From: Deltaproteobacteria bacterium UBA2385
GTDB taxonomy: Bacteria > Myxococcota_A > UBA796 > UBA2385
Direction of reading: 5' to 3'
DNA length: 19,540 nt
Assembly: GCA_002343455.1 (NCBI GenBank)
Contig: DDSR01000464.1
Span: 1 to 19,540, forward strand
The position numbers and the translations under genes are program-made. This document shows positions 6,395 through 14,598 of this stretch, one piece after another. The notes under the pieces are model-generated. The model did not search any database and had not been told where the DNA came from. It worked only from the letters and a program-made list of their open reading frames with translations. Positions within the stretch are counted from its first letter, which is position 1; each line of letters starts with the position of its first letter.

Positions 6395-7417
6395 TTGCGC
6401 GCCTCCTTCCTGCCTCACCCCGGGCTCAACCCGGGGGTCGAGGAGAGCGCCCTGGGCATGGCCCTGGCCCGAGGTGTCCCTGCGGCCCTCCCCGTCCTCA
6501 CCGTCGGCAGCGTGCTCGCCGCGAGCGGACGCTGGGCAGAGGCCTCTCCCGAGCTTCGTGCCCGCCTGCTCGGCGCCGCCTCGGTGGCGGCCTTCGTCGC
6601 TGCCCCGGTGCTCTCCCGCTACCATGTGCTCACTCTGATCCCGGCGGTCTACTGGGCGGCGGCGGTCACCCCCGGCCGCCCCAGCCTGCGAGCCCTCGCC
6701 CCGGCCGCGGTGGCGCTGTTTGTGTGTCATACGCCCCTCCCCAACGCCTGGCCGGAGCACGCCGCCTGGCTGGTGGGCGTGCCGCGGGCCTGGGCGGCGC
6801 TGCTCTGCCTGAGCCTGCTGATCCCCTGGCGGCGGGCGCACCCGCTCGGGCTCCTGGCCGTGCTGCTGCTCGCCGGCGCGGTCGGGGTCCGTGCCTCCTC
6901 CCCGCCTCCGGTGCGGGACGAGGCCCGACCTCTCGATCACCCCGCCTTCCCGATGACGGCCTCCGAGCTCCGCCTCTCTCCCGATGGCGTGCTCTGGTTC
7001 AGCGGGCTGGGCAAACGAACCGATACGCCTGGACGAGGCTGGGTCGGCTATCGCTGGGACCCCTCCGAGGCCGCGCCCGAGGTCGTTGCGGCAGACACCC
7101 GGGACCACCGCTGGGCGCCCGTGGCGAGTGGGGAGACGGTGCGCTGGCAGGGCGGCTCTGGCGGCTGGGTGCTGTCGTCGGCGGTGCCCTGTGCGGGGGG
7201 CACGCTGGAGGTGATCGAACGAGACGGACAATCCGACATCGCCCTGGTGTACGAGGGCCAGATCCACTGGCTGACCCGCGATCCGGCCTGGGACGAGCAC
7301 CCCGTCTGCGACGAGGCACGTGGCCGGGTGTGGATCCTCAGCGACCGCGGCGCCGGGGTGCGGGCCCTGCGCCTGTGGTGGGTGCCCCTGACAGAGGCCA
7401 CGTTCGTTCCGCGATGA
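6395..7417 (+). CDS. GT87/DUF2029-like membrane glycosyltransferase, C-terminal part after amber codon
   Basis: This is the 3' half of the broken glycosyltransferase, in the same frame as the upstream part. The first usable start is a TTG at 6395 with no convincing ribosome binding site, so it is better read as a continuation (open from 6365) than as a separate gene. About four or five further hydrophobic helices are seen, such as AASVAAFVAAPVLSRYHVLT, ALAPAAVALFVC, WAALLCLSLLIPW and LGLLAVLLLAGAVGV. After the last helix comes a soluble tail of about 170 residues, rich in Trp, Gly and Asp. It contains LSPDGVLWFSG and GRVWILSDRG segments like beta-propeller blades, probably periplasmic. That tail is not part of the standard GT87 core. 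The gene ends ten bases before the convergent lipoprotein. Confidence 0.65.
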   Translation: MRASFLPHPGLNPGVEESALGMALARGVPAALPVLTVGSVLAASGRWAEASPELRARLLGAASVAAFVAAPVLSRYHVLTLIPAVYWAAAVTPGRPSLRALAPAAVALFVCHTPLPNAWPEHAAWLVGVPRAWAALLCLSLLIPWRRAHPLGLLAVLLLAGAVGVRASSPPPVRDEARPLDHPAFPMTASELRLSPDGVLWFSGLGKRTDTPGRGWVGYRWDPSEAAPEVVAADTRDHRWAPVASGETVRWQGGSGGWVLSSAVPCAGGTLEVIERDGQSDIALVYEGQIHWLTRDPAWDEHPVCDEARGRVWILSDRGAGVRALRLWWVPLTEATFVPR

Positions 7418-7426
7418 CCGCTGGGG

Positions 7427-8086
7427 TCATGGGGGAGCCGGTCTCGCCCATTTTTTCCCCTCGCGGTACAGGCTGCCCTCCCAGAAGGGCTGCACGGTCC
7501 CGCCGGACTCGCCGGCCAGGAGGATGGACTTCGCCTGTACATCGAGGCTCAAGACCGCCGCGCCGGTCGGGTCCAGCTCCAACAACGCCGCGTCGGCCAG
7601 GGCCTGCCACTCCTCGGAGAGCTCGAGCGCGACCTCGCCCCACCGTAAGGCGTAGGGCTCGTCGGCAAAGAGGTCGAGGGTCCCTTCCATCGTGGCGTGC
7701 AGCGCGGTGCTGTCGACCCAGACCTCGGAGGTGATGTAAACCCGTGTCGCACGGGCCTCGCGACAGGGCCAGATGGCGTCGTCTGTCCACGCGGGCACCC
7801 ACTCCACCACGACCGGGCCCATTCCTCGGATTCCACCGAATACGCGCGAAAAGGTGGAGACACCCGACCCGTGCAGTGAGCTAGTCCAGTCCACCGCATT
7901 CCACTCGTACGAATCGGCCAGGTATCCCGTGCCGAAGTGCCCCACGGGTGCGGTCTCGTATTCGTAGTCGGTAATCACCTCCCGACAGAGCGGTGGCTCT
8001 CCCGAGTCCACCCCACCGGACCCGTCCTCGTCCGGAGCCCTGCAGCCAAACCCGACCACCAACCATGTCACGTACGTAGCTATCAC
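7427..8086 (-). CDS. Probable lipoprotein of unknown function
   Basis: This is a 219-residue exported protein that I do not recognise. The start is a GTG with a strong Shine-Dalgarno (GAGGAGGGAG) five bases upstream. It directly follows the protease stop with a 14-base gap, so the two form an operon. The N-terminus is a short hydrophobic stretch ending G-F-G-C with Cys at 15. The lipobox is weak and has no basic n-region, so lipidation is likely but not certain. A Ser/Gly/Glu/Asp linker (DEDGSGGVDSGEPP) follows. The rest is strand-rich and ends in an ELDPTGAAVLSLDVQAKSILL segment. Its role may be tied to the protease upstream, for example as substrate, anchor or inhibitor. That rests only on gene order. 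Confidence 0.72.
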   Translation of the reverse strand: MIATYVTWLVVGFGCRAPDEDGSGGVDSGEPPLCREVITDYEYETAPVGHFGTGYLADSYEWNAVDWTSSLHGSGVSTFSRVFGGIRGMGPVVVEWVPAWTDDAIWPCREARATRVYITSEVWVDSTALHATMEGTLDLFADEPYALRWGEVALELSEEWQALADAALLELDPTGAAVLSLDVQAKSILLAGESGGTVQPFWEGSLYREGKKWARPAPP

Positions 8087-8100
8087 GACTCCCTCCTCGG

Positions 8101-9470
8101 TCAGTGGGCGATGGCGATGACCCAGTCGCGAAACGCTGGACCCTTGGGGCCGCCCGCGCCGCCCGAGGTACAGGAATAGGGATTTGCGGTGCCGCTGCAA
8201 TCGCTGGCCCTCAGGTATCCGTTCAACGCGCTGAGGTAGCGCGCCACTGGTTGGGCGGTCAGGTAGAAGTGCGGCCCACCTGAGGTTCCCTTGGCCACCG
8301 AGGTCTCGAACAAGGCGAAGGTCCCCGACAAGGTGAGACCCACCATGTCGCCGCTGGCCTTCCTCAGGGCACGCCCCTGCAGGTCTACGGTGAGCCCCCC
8401 CGGAAACGTATAGGTGTCCACCGTGGTCAACGCGTCGTCGGTGATGGCCGTGTCGCTGCAGTCGGTGAGGCTGCGGGGATATCCGCGAAGATGGTGCTGC
8501 TTGCTCGAGAGCTCGACATTCGACAAGTTGCTGATCGGCATCCATCCGACGTCCGGAGGGTCGGCCAGCTTGAGCAAGGCGTAGTCCAGGTTGGCCGGTG
8601 TCTGGGTGTCGACATTCCAGTCGGGTGCACGAATGAGCACGTTCCAGCGCGAGCAGGTGGCCTGGACTGCGCCCACGGTCTTCTCGTCCAGGTTCTCCAT
8701 CGTGCACCAGGTCTGCTTGAACCACCCACCGTTCCCGTCGAATCGAGGGTTCGTGCAGTGTGCGTTGGTGAGCATCCACTCGTCCGAGATCATGACACCG
8801 CTACAGGACTCATCCTCTCCCGCCAGCAACAGCACCTGCCGGTCCAGCTCCGGCATCGGTGACGTGACCGGGGTCAACTCGAAGGAGTCCCGGTTGACGA
8901 TGTGGGCGACTCCATACGGATCGTCGCCTGCATCGGGACAGTTCCACCGCGAATAGCTCAACGGCGACAGGGTCAAGGTCTCCCCGGCCATCGGGTTGCG
9001 GAGCCAGCCGGTCTCGGCCCTCTCGCCCACTTCGGGCCCAAAGGACTCGGCGATCAGGTCTTCGTAGGAGTATCGCCGGGCGCGCGCGTCCTCGTGATCG
9101 ACCGAGTCGAGGAGCCAGAGCCGACCCTGGTCGTCCAGGCGCTGGGCGTGTTCTACCCCGAAGTAGGCGTCGGGGTCCGCGTCCATGCCGACCAGCGAGT
9201 ATTCCGGAACCACCCACTCGATGAAGTCGGGAAGCTCCGTTGCCTCTACCGAGAAGACCGCCTGACCGGTATACCGCCAGACCAGCGCCCCCTCGACCAA
9301 CACCTCAGTCGGAACATCCTCATCCGCGATGGCGTAGGACCAGCGGCCATCGCCCATGTCGACCCGCTCGGGCTCGTCGCCCTCCACTCCGTCGCTACTC
9401 GCGTGAAGCGGGCGGCTGAGCAACCCTATCAACAGGACCGCGACGACAGACTTGGGGGGGGGGGCAACAT
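8101..9470 (-). CDS. Secreted trypsin-like serine protease, frame-shifted at a poly-C tract
   Basis: If read in frame this is a roughly 456-residue secreted S1-family protease. The catalytic triad is clear: His in LTNAHC (about residue 238), Asp in LDYALLKL (about 296) and Ser in GTSGGP (about 397). About 200 residues precede the protease domain and could be a propeptide. Several Cys suggest disulfides. The natural start is the ATG at 9470, with GAGGTGA just upstream. The next codons form an 11-C tract (plus-strand G at 9454-9464), and with 11 bases this ATG reads only 13 codons to a stop. With 9 or 12 C it would read M-L-P-P-P-(P)-K-S-V-V-A-V-L-L-I-G-L-L, a good signal peptide ending in HAS. 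In-frame fallbacks such as the ATG at 9357 lack the signal peptide. The gene is followed closely by the lipoprotein. Confidence 0.75.
9454..9464 (-). repeat. Homopolymeric C tract (11 bases) at codons 3-6 of the protease gene
   Basis: Eleven consecutive G on the plus strand are C on the coding strand, starting two codons after the protease ATG. Tract length decides whether the ATG is in frame with the body: 9 or 12 is ON, and 11 as seen is OFF. This matches the layout of slipped-strand phase-variable genes. Confidence 0.85.
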
Positions 9471-9589
9471 GCTCACCTCGCTGAGGTAGCGTACGCCCGT
9501 TCCCCGAGAGTAGCAAGTCCTGGTGCGATGAACCCGGTCCGATCCGGTCGAGCCTGGCGAAGCCACCCGCCTCCCCGAAGCGCCGCCCC

Positions 9590-10396
9590 TCAATGAACCG
9601 CGCGGATGCGTGTGAGCTTGAACACCCGCGGCTCGTCCCGCAGATGGCAGTGGGCCTCCACATACGGTGGCCGCAGCCGGGTGATGGTGATGGTGCGCCG
9701 GGTCGAGAGCGCACCTCCGGCCGCGCTGGTGTAGTCGATACAGACGGAGCGCCCCTCGGCGAAGGCCAGCCTCAAGGCGGCCAGGATCGCCAGGCGCTCG
9801 GGGCTGCCCCGGCCGAGGGTTCGTCCCAGGGCGATCAGCTCGCCGACGCTCAGCTCGCGGTCCCTCTCCAGGGCGCCCAGCATCGCGAGGTAGACCTCGC
9901 GGGCGGCCCGCACATCGGGCATGGCCCGGTGCGGCGTGGGGTGGTCGAGGCCGAGGCGCTCGACGAGGGCGGGCAGGCTGCAGTGAAAGAGGCCGAAGAC
10001 CGAGCGAGCCAGGAGGAGGGTGTCGATCACGACGGCCGGAGCCGGCGGGGGCAGCGAAGCCCGGGCGCACTCGGCCCGCAGGAAGGCGAGGTCGGCCTCG
10101 GCGTTGTGGGCGACCAGCACGGCGCCCTCCAGCATCCTCTGGACCTGGGGCCAGATCTGACCGAAGTAGGGCTGGCCCTCCACCATGGCGTCGCTGATGC
10201 CGTGGATGAGCTGGCCGTTGGGGGGCACCGGGAAGCCCGGATCGATCAGGGAGTGGACGGTGCGCTCCCCGTCAGCGTCGTAGCGGGTCGCCGCGATCTC
10301 GATGACCCGGTCGCCGGTGTCGCAGCGCAACCCGGTGGTCTCCAGATCGAGGACCACGGTGGGCGCCGATCGGGCGGGCAGCGCGAGCAGATCCAT
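9590..10396 (-). CDS. DEDDh 3'-5' exonuclease fused to a WYL-like domain
   Basis: This 268-residue protein has an N-terminal RNase T/DnaQ-type exonuclease domain (about residues 12-170). Motifs are complete: Exo I DLETTG with Asp17 and Glu19, Exo II AHNAEADLAFL with Asp102, and Exo III HRAMPDVRA with His156 and Asp161. A helical linker follows. The last about 75 residues (IDYTSAAGG, RRTITITRLRPPYVEAHCHLRDEPRVFKLTRIRAV) match the strand pattern of WYL domains, which sense ligands or bind nucleic acid in bacterial regulators. A stand-alone DnaQ-like proofreading subunit would not have that tail, so a role in DNA repair or nucleic-acid sensing is more likely than replication. GAGG lies seven bases before the ATG. 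The gene starts eight bases after the stop of the PHP lipoprotein gene and is probably cotranscribed with it. Confidence 0.82.
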   Translation of the reverse strand: MDLLALPARSAPTVVLDLETTGLRCDTGDRVIEIAATRYDADGERTVHSLIDPGFPVPPNGQLIHGISDAMVEGQPYFGQIWPQVQRMLEGAVLVAHNAEADLAFLRAECARASLPPPAPAVVIDTLLLARSVFGLFHCSLPALVERLGLDHPTPHRAMPDVRAAREVYLAMLGALERDRELSVGELIALGRTLGRGSPERLAILAALRLAFAEGRSVCIDYTSAAGGALSTRRTITITRLRPPYVEAHCHLRDEPRVFKLTRIRAVH

Positions 10397-10404
10397 CGCG
10401 GGCC

Positions 10405-13400
10405 TCAGTCGGCCGGACCCTGGAGCCAGGTGGGCAGGCCCGGGGCGTCGAAGCCGTCGCCGTCGCGGTCCACCCAGACGGGGTTGGTCAGGGCGTAGGG
10501 GTGGATGGGGAAGGCCCGCGGGATGGGCCAGGCCTCTTCGAGGAGGGTGCTGACGCCCGGCACGCCGGAGAGCGCGTCGGTGACGACATCCTGGAGCTGG
10601 ATGGGCGGGATGTCGACCGGGGTGAAGACCGGGGCGAGGTCGCCCTGGCCCATGGCCATGACGACGTACCAGGCGTCCTGGGCGGGCTGGTGGGCGATGG
10701 TCTCGCTGAAGTTGATCACGTCGGTGTTGGGGGTCTCGATGGCGAACTCGTAGATGAGCACGCCGTTCTCGTAGACCTCGACCCGGTCGACGTCGAACCA
10801 GGAGGGGCTCTGCACCTCGATCGACAGCTCGATCTCGCCGTCGTTGACCACGGTGCTGCCCGGACCGTTCTGTTCGCCGTCGATCGAGAAGCGGATGAAG
10901 GGGCCGTAGCTGGCGACGACCCGGCCCTCGCGCACGGCCTGGGCGACGTCCTCGGCCCGCAGGAAGCCGGGGCTGTCGGTGTCGGAGACCACGAAGTTGC
11001 GCGGGCAGCCCGACTCGATGCTGGTCTTGCCGTGGGTGTCGGAGTTGCCGAGCGCCGTGTAGCGGAAGCCCAGGTTGAGCAGGTTGAACCAGTCGTCGAC
11101 GGTGCCCTCGTGGCCGCCACCGCCGAGCGTCTCGACGCCGTCGATCAGGTCCTGCTGTTCGTCCATGGTCCGCTCGATCAGGCGGTAGACCGGCAGGCTG
11201 TCGGGGTCGGCGCCGTAGGCCTGAAGCTCGCTGGTCAGCGGCGTGCGGATCAGCTCGAAGCGCTTGGCGTTGAGGATCTCCAGCGCGTCGAAGTCCTCGG
11301 TCCAGTTGTCCGCGGTGATCAGCGGGTTGGTGAGGGCGACGGCGATGCTGGGGGAGATCTTGGGGCCGCCGTCCTCGGACTCGTAGTGGTCCAGCCCGAA
11401 CTGGTCGAAGTAGCCGAGGATGCCGTCGCGGGGGTGCCCGACGAAGACGACGGGCGGCTCGGCGGCCTTGGGGTCGCCCAGCAGGCGGATGCCCTCGACG
11501 ATCTCCTCGGGCGTCAGGTCGGTCCAGTCGAAGGCGCCGCCGGCCTCGACCAGGTAGTCGTGCAGCAGGGGGAAGCCCAGGAAGTGCCCGATCTCCAGGG
11601 TCGTGACCTCCAGCCCGATCCCGGTGCCGACGAAGTGCTCCAGGCCCAGGTGTTCGACGACCGGGCGGTAGTCGGTGACGGCGTCGTGGTCGTTGCTGGT
11701 GAAGAACTCGACGCCTTCGGCGGCCATCGTCGTGACCCGGCCCTCCAGGCTGACGCCGGAGTCGAAGCTGCTGACGGCGTGGACGTGGAAGTCGGCGGAG
11801 ATCCAGCCGGTGGTGTCGACGCTCTGCACCACGGTCAGGTCCAGGTCGACATGGGAGGCGCCGGTGGTCGTGAAGGGGGCGCTCCAGTCGATCTCGTACT
11901 CGATGCCGCGGGAGGCGACGGCCTGCCAGGTGCCGTGCGGGAGGACGACCTGGCCGGTGCCCGTCGAGCTGAACCAGACCGAGCCGGGCTTGCCGCCGAT
12001 GTAGTCGTCGCCCAGGTCGGGGCGGCGTACGTCGACGCCGTCCAGGTTGAGGAAGGTGACCTTGGCCGGCACGAGCTGGCCGGTGCCGTCGCGGACGGTG
12101 AAGCTGACGCTGCCCGGCTGGGGGCTCTCCAGCACCACGTTGAGGGTCTGGCCCTCGACCACGGTGACCGGCACGCGCTGGCCCTCGGGCCGGCCCTCGC
12201 CGTGGACCAGCAGCTCCCAGTCGCCGGGGGGGAGGCTGCCGCCGAAGCTGCCGTCGGGTGAGGAGTCCTCGCCCACATCGGTCAACCACTGCGACCAGGG
12301 CTGGGCCGCGCCGGGGCGGTAGGCGAAGACGTGCAGGCCGCTGAGGCTGACGCCCGTGCCGGCCTCCCGCGCGAAGCCCTCAACCCTCCCGACGGGGGCG
12401 CCCTGCGCTTCGAGCAGGTTGTCGACGACGCTGCCGACGTCGCCCTGTCCGACCGTGAACCAGCGGTCGTAGCGGTAGGCCGCGCCCTCGGGGAAGCGCC
12501 CGGTGAGGTCGGGGTCGCCAGCGATGGCGGCGCCGACGGCGATGGTCTGGCTGCTGGTGAACATCGGCACGAAGAGGCGGCCGTCGGTCGCCATCAGGCC
12601 GTAGGAGATGCCCTCGCCCGTGCCGGCGACAAAGTCGACCGGGATGGGCTGCTGGAAGGTGTTGACCCCTGCCAGGGACTGCTCGTAGACGTAGCCTTCT
12701 TCATCGAAGCCGACATCGGCCGCGAAGACGTCGATGCTGCCGCCTTGCAGGTAGAAGTCGCCGAAGGCGAGGCCGGTCTCCATGGCGACCTCGATCAGGG
12801 GCAGGCTGTCGTCGCTGCCGGGCGCCGCGGGGATGTCCTCGCTCAGCGTGCCCTCGCAGCCGGAGGTCGCCTCGCCGATCGTGGCCACGGTGCGGATCAG
12901 CACGGCGGGGCTGCCCGGCTCCAGGATGTAGTCGGTGCGCATCCGGAACTTGGGCCCGTTGACCAGCGGCCAGAGGCCGTTGAGCAGGGTCAGGAAGGCG
13001 TCGTAGGGGCCCTCGACGCAGACGATGGCGGCCCCTCCGTCGCTTCCGTCGGCGACGATCGCCACGGTGCCTTCTTCGGTGTGCACCTTGCCGACGTTCA
13101 GGTTGACGGTCGGGAAGAGCTCGGCGAGCTGGTCGTTGCCCTTGCCCTTCAGGAAGCTGGGGTCCGTGTGGCGCAGGTCGGCGTCCACCAGGCTGCCGCC
13201 GGAGGTGTGGGGCCCGAAGCTGGGGCGAGGACCCAGGATGGCGACGCGGATCCGGTCGTTCTCCAGGATGATGTCGCCGCCCCGCGCCAGGGCCTTGGGG
13301 CCGCCGATTGTCTCGTCGAGATCCGCGGCGACACGCGCCGTCGCCCAGGGCTGCTCGGTGGCGCAGGAGGTGGCAAGCAGGGCCAGCAGAGGCAGGGGGA

Positions 13401-13416
13401 GAGGTCGGTTCGTCAT
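10405..13416 (-). CDS. Large PHP-domain (CehA/McbA-like) metallohydrolase lipoprotein
   Basis: This is a 1003-residue exported lipoprotein. The signal peptide ends in L-A-T-S-C with Cys at 18. The first about 330 residues form a beta-rich region (ILENDRIRVAILGPRPSFGPHTSGG). About 350-540 looks like carboxypeptidase-regulatory-like Ig modules (LPPGDWELLVHGEG, VSFTVRDGTGQLVPAKVTFLN). From 540 a PHP metal-dependent hydrolase domain follows: DFHVHA (His544, His546), a following SNDHD, VGHPRDG, and GNSDTHG (Asp793, His795). A further beta domain and a C-terminal DRDGDGFD calcium-binding-type motif end the protein. CehA-like PHP proteins hydrolyse ester or phosphoester-type bonds; the substrate here is unknown. 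The ATG at 13416 has no clear Shine-Dalgarno, only a TACTATAG-like element close upstream, so a short or leaderless transcript is possible. It is divergent from the porin. Confidence 0.88.
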   Translation of the reverse strand: MTNRPLPLPLLALLATSCATEQPWATARVAADLDETIGGPKALARGGDIILENDRIRVAILGPRPSFGPHTSGGSLVDADLRHTDPSFLKGKGNDQLAELFPTVNLNVGKVHTEEGTVAIVADGSDGGAAIVCVEGPYDAFLTLLNGLWPLVNGPKFRMRTDYILEPGSPAVLIRTVATIGEATSGCEGTLSEDIPAAPGSDDSLPLIEVAMETGLAFGDFYLQGGSIDVFAADVGFDEEGYVYEQSLAGVNTFQQPIPVDFVAGTGEGISYGLMATDGRLFVPMFTSSQTIAVGAAIAGDPDLTGRFPEGAAYRYDRWFTVGQGDVGSVVDNLLEAQGAPVGRVEGFAREAGTGVSLSGLHVFAYRPGAAQPWSQWLTDVGEDSSPDGSFGGSLPPGDWELLVHGEGRPEGQRVPVTVVEGQTLNVVLESPQPGSVSFTVRDGTGQLVPAKVTFLNLDGVDVRRPDLGDDYIGGKPGSVWFSSTGTGQVVLPHGTWQAVASRGIEYEIDWSAPFTTTGASHVDLDLTVVQSVDTTGWISADFHVHAVSSFDSGVSLEGRVTTMAAEGVEFFTSNDHDAVTDYRPVVEHLGLEHFVGTGIGLEVTTLEIGHFLGFPLLHDYLVEAGGAFDWTDLTPEEIVEGIRLLGDPKAAEPPVVFVGHPRDGILGYFDQFGLDHYESEDGGPKISPSIAVALTNPLITADNWTEDFDALEILNAKRFELIRTPLTSELQAYGADPDSLPVYRLIERTMDEQQDLIDGVETLGGGGHEGTVDDWFNLLNLGFRYTALGNSDTHGKTSIESGCPRNFVVSDTDSPGFLRAEDVAQAVREGRVVASYGPFIRFSIDGEQNGPGSTVVNDGEIELSIEVQSPSWFDVDRVEVYENGVLIYEFAIETPNTDVINFSETIAHQPAQDAWYVVMAMGQGDLAPVFTPVDIPPIQLQDVVTDALSGVPGVSTLLEEAWPIPRAFPIHPYALTNPVWVDRDGDGFDAPGLPTWLQGPAD

Positions 13417-13419
13417 CGC

Positions 13420-13434
13420 GCGCTATAGTAGCGC
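13420..13434. promoter_or_regulatory. Inverted repeat with -10-like core between divergent genes
   Basis: GCGCTA (13420-13425), TAG, TAGCGC (13429-13434) form a perfect short palindrome in the 50-base gap between the PHP lipoprotein (minus) and porin (plus) genes. The core TATAGT matches the -10 consensus at five of six positions on the plus strand; the minus strand reads TACTAT. It is one of the few AT-rich spots nearby and may be an operator or a shared promoter. No convincing -35 was found. Confidence 0.35.
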
Positions 13435-13466
13435 CCCGCCGCCCGGTTGGTACCGCGAGGAGCCCG

Positions 13467-14540
13467 ATGTCGACCTCTCTCTTCCTCCCTCTGCTCGTTC
13501 TTGTCTCTGGCGCGTCGGCCCAGGACGGATCGGCGCTCCCCCGTCCGAAGCCGACCGGCCTCGTCCAGGCCTGGGTCACGGCCTACGATATGGACCAGGA
13601 CACCCAGGCCGACCCCGCCAGCTACGGCGATCCCGAAGACGATCCCGGCCTCAAGCTGCGGCGCGCGCGGCTGGGCCTCAGCGGCGAGTCGACGGTGCTC
13701 CAGTACGCGGTGCTGGTGGGCGTCTCCTCGCCCTTCGACGCCTTGGGCAGCGGCCAGCACGAGGTCGGCCTGGTCGACGCCTTCATCGGCTGGGCGCCCG
13801 TCGAGGATCTCTGGCTCTCCGCTGGTGTGGCCAAGCCCCCGGTCTCGCGCGAGCAGCTGATGAGCTCGTCGGAGCTGACCCTGGCCGAGCGGGCGGTGTC
13901 CTCGGAGTGGATGGTGCCCGAGCGCGACGCGGGGATCTGGGCCGACTGGCGCAGCCGAGGCACGACCCGGGTGCGGCTGCGCGGCGGCGCCTACAACGGC
14001 AACGCCGACATCTTCGGTGACGACAACACCGGCAAGCTCTTCGCGGCGCGGGCCGAGCTGGCCCACGGCCCGGCGGGGACCTACTCGACCTGGGGCGACG
14101 AGAAGGGCTTCACCTTCGGCGCGGGCGCCGACTTCTTCCACGACACCGATGTCGCCACCCAGACGCTGGGCGCGGGCGGAGACCTGATCCTGCGGGTGGC
14201 CGGCCTGCACCTGCTGGTCGAGGGCCGCTTCGCCAAGCTGGACCCCCGCGGCTCGGACATCGACATGCCCGGTGTCCTGGCCCCCGTCAGCCGGATCGGC
14301 GGCCTCGCCCAGCTCGGCTACGGCTTCGGTCCGGTCGAGCCCGCGGTACGCTTCTCGCTCTTCGACGACGACACCCAGGCCAAGGACAACGGCGACGTCG
14401 CCGAGCTGAACGCGGGCCTGACGGGTCACCTGCTCGACGACAAGGTCCGCGTCGGGGGCGGCTACGTGCTGCGCCTGGAGATGGCGGGGGCGACCGTGCC
14501 CAACGACACCGTCCGCTTGTGGAGCTCGCTGGCCTTCTAA
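13467..14540 (+). CDS. Outer-membrane porin, phosphate-selective porin (OprO/OprP)-like
   Basis: This is a 357-residue outer-membrane beta-barrel. A Sec signal peptide ends at A-S-A-Q about residue 18. The body consists of alternating short amphipathic strands, for example GLVQAWVTAYDMDQD, KLRRARLGLSG and FTFGAGADFFHD. The central segment, AKPPVSREQLMSSSELTLAERAVS followed by VPERDAGI, resembles the conserved motif of phosphate-selective porin O/P family proteins. The C-terminus WSSLAF ends in Phe, the usual recognition residue for barrel insertion. It is somewhat shorter than Pseudomonas OprP. GAGGAG lies five bases before the ATG at 13467, which rules out the longer upstream reading. It is divergent from the PHP lipoprotein and ends at a strong hairpin. 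Solute specificity is not readable. Confidence 0.85.
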   Translation: MSTSLFLPLLVLVSGASAQDGSALPRPKPTGLVQAWVTAYDMDQDTQADPASYGDPEDDPGLKLRRARLGLSGESTVLQYAVLVGVSSPFDALGSGQHEVGLVDAFIGWAPVEDLWLSAGVAKPPVSREQLMSSSELTLAERAVSSEWMVPERDAGIWADWRSRGTTRVRLRGGAYNGNADIFGDDNTGKLFAARAELAHGPAGTYSTWGDEKGFTFGAGADFFHDTDVATQTLGAGGDLILRVAGLHLLVEGRFAKLDPRGSDIDMPGVLAPVSRIGGLAQLGYGFGPVEPAVRFSLFDDDTQAKDNGDVAELNAGLTGHLLDDKVRVGGGYVLRLEMAGATVPNDTVRLWSSLAF

Positions 14541-14547
14541 AGGAAAA

Positions 14548-14573
14548 CGCCCCCGCGATCACTCGCGGGGGCG
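14548..14573. terminator. Strong hairpin terminator shared by convergent genes
   Basis: A perfect 10-base-pair GC stem, CGCCCCCGCG (14548-14557) and CGCGGGGGCG (14564-14573), with a six-base loop, starts eight bases after the porin stop. On the minus strand the stem is followed by TTTTCCTTT, a proper T tract, so it is a Rho-independent terminator for the small exported protein gene ending at 14599. In the plus direction only TCGACCTT follows, so it is weaker for the porin gene. Confidence 0.85.
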
Positions 14574-14598
14574 TCGACCTTCAGGTCAGCCGGGCCGT

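Noticed and set aside
9454..9464. The G/C tract as a promoter-spacer length switch
   Set aside because: It lies downstream of the RBS and ATG inside the coding region, so a translational frame switch is the better reading.
8101..9714. Extending the protease open frame upstream to an ATG near 9714
   Set aside because: The extension runs through the end of the exonuclease gene, has no RBS and no signal peptide at its start, and bypasses the well-placed ATG at 9470.
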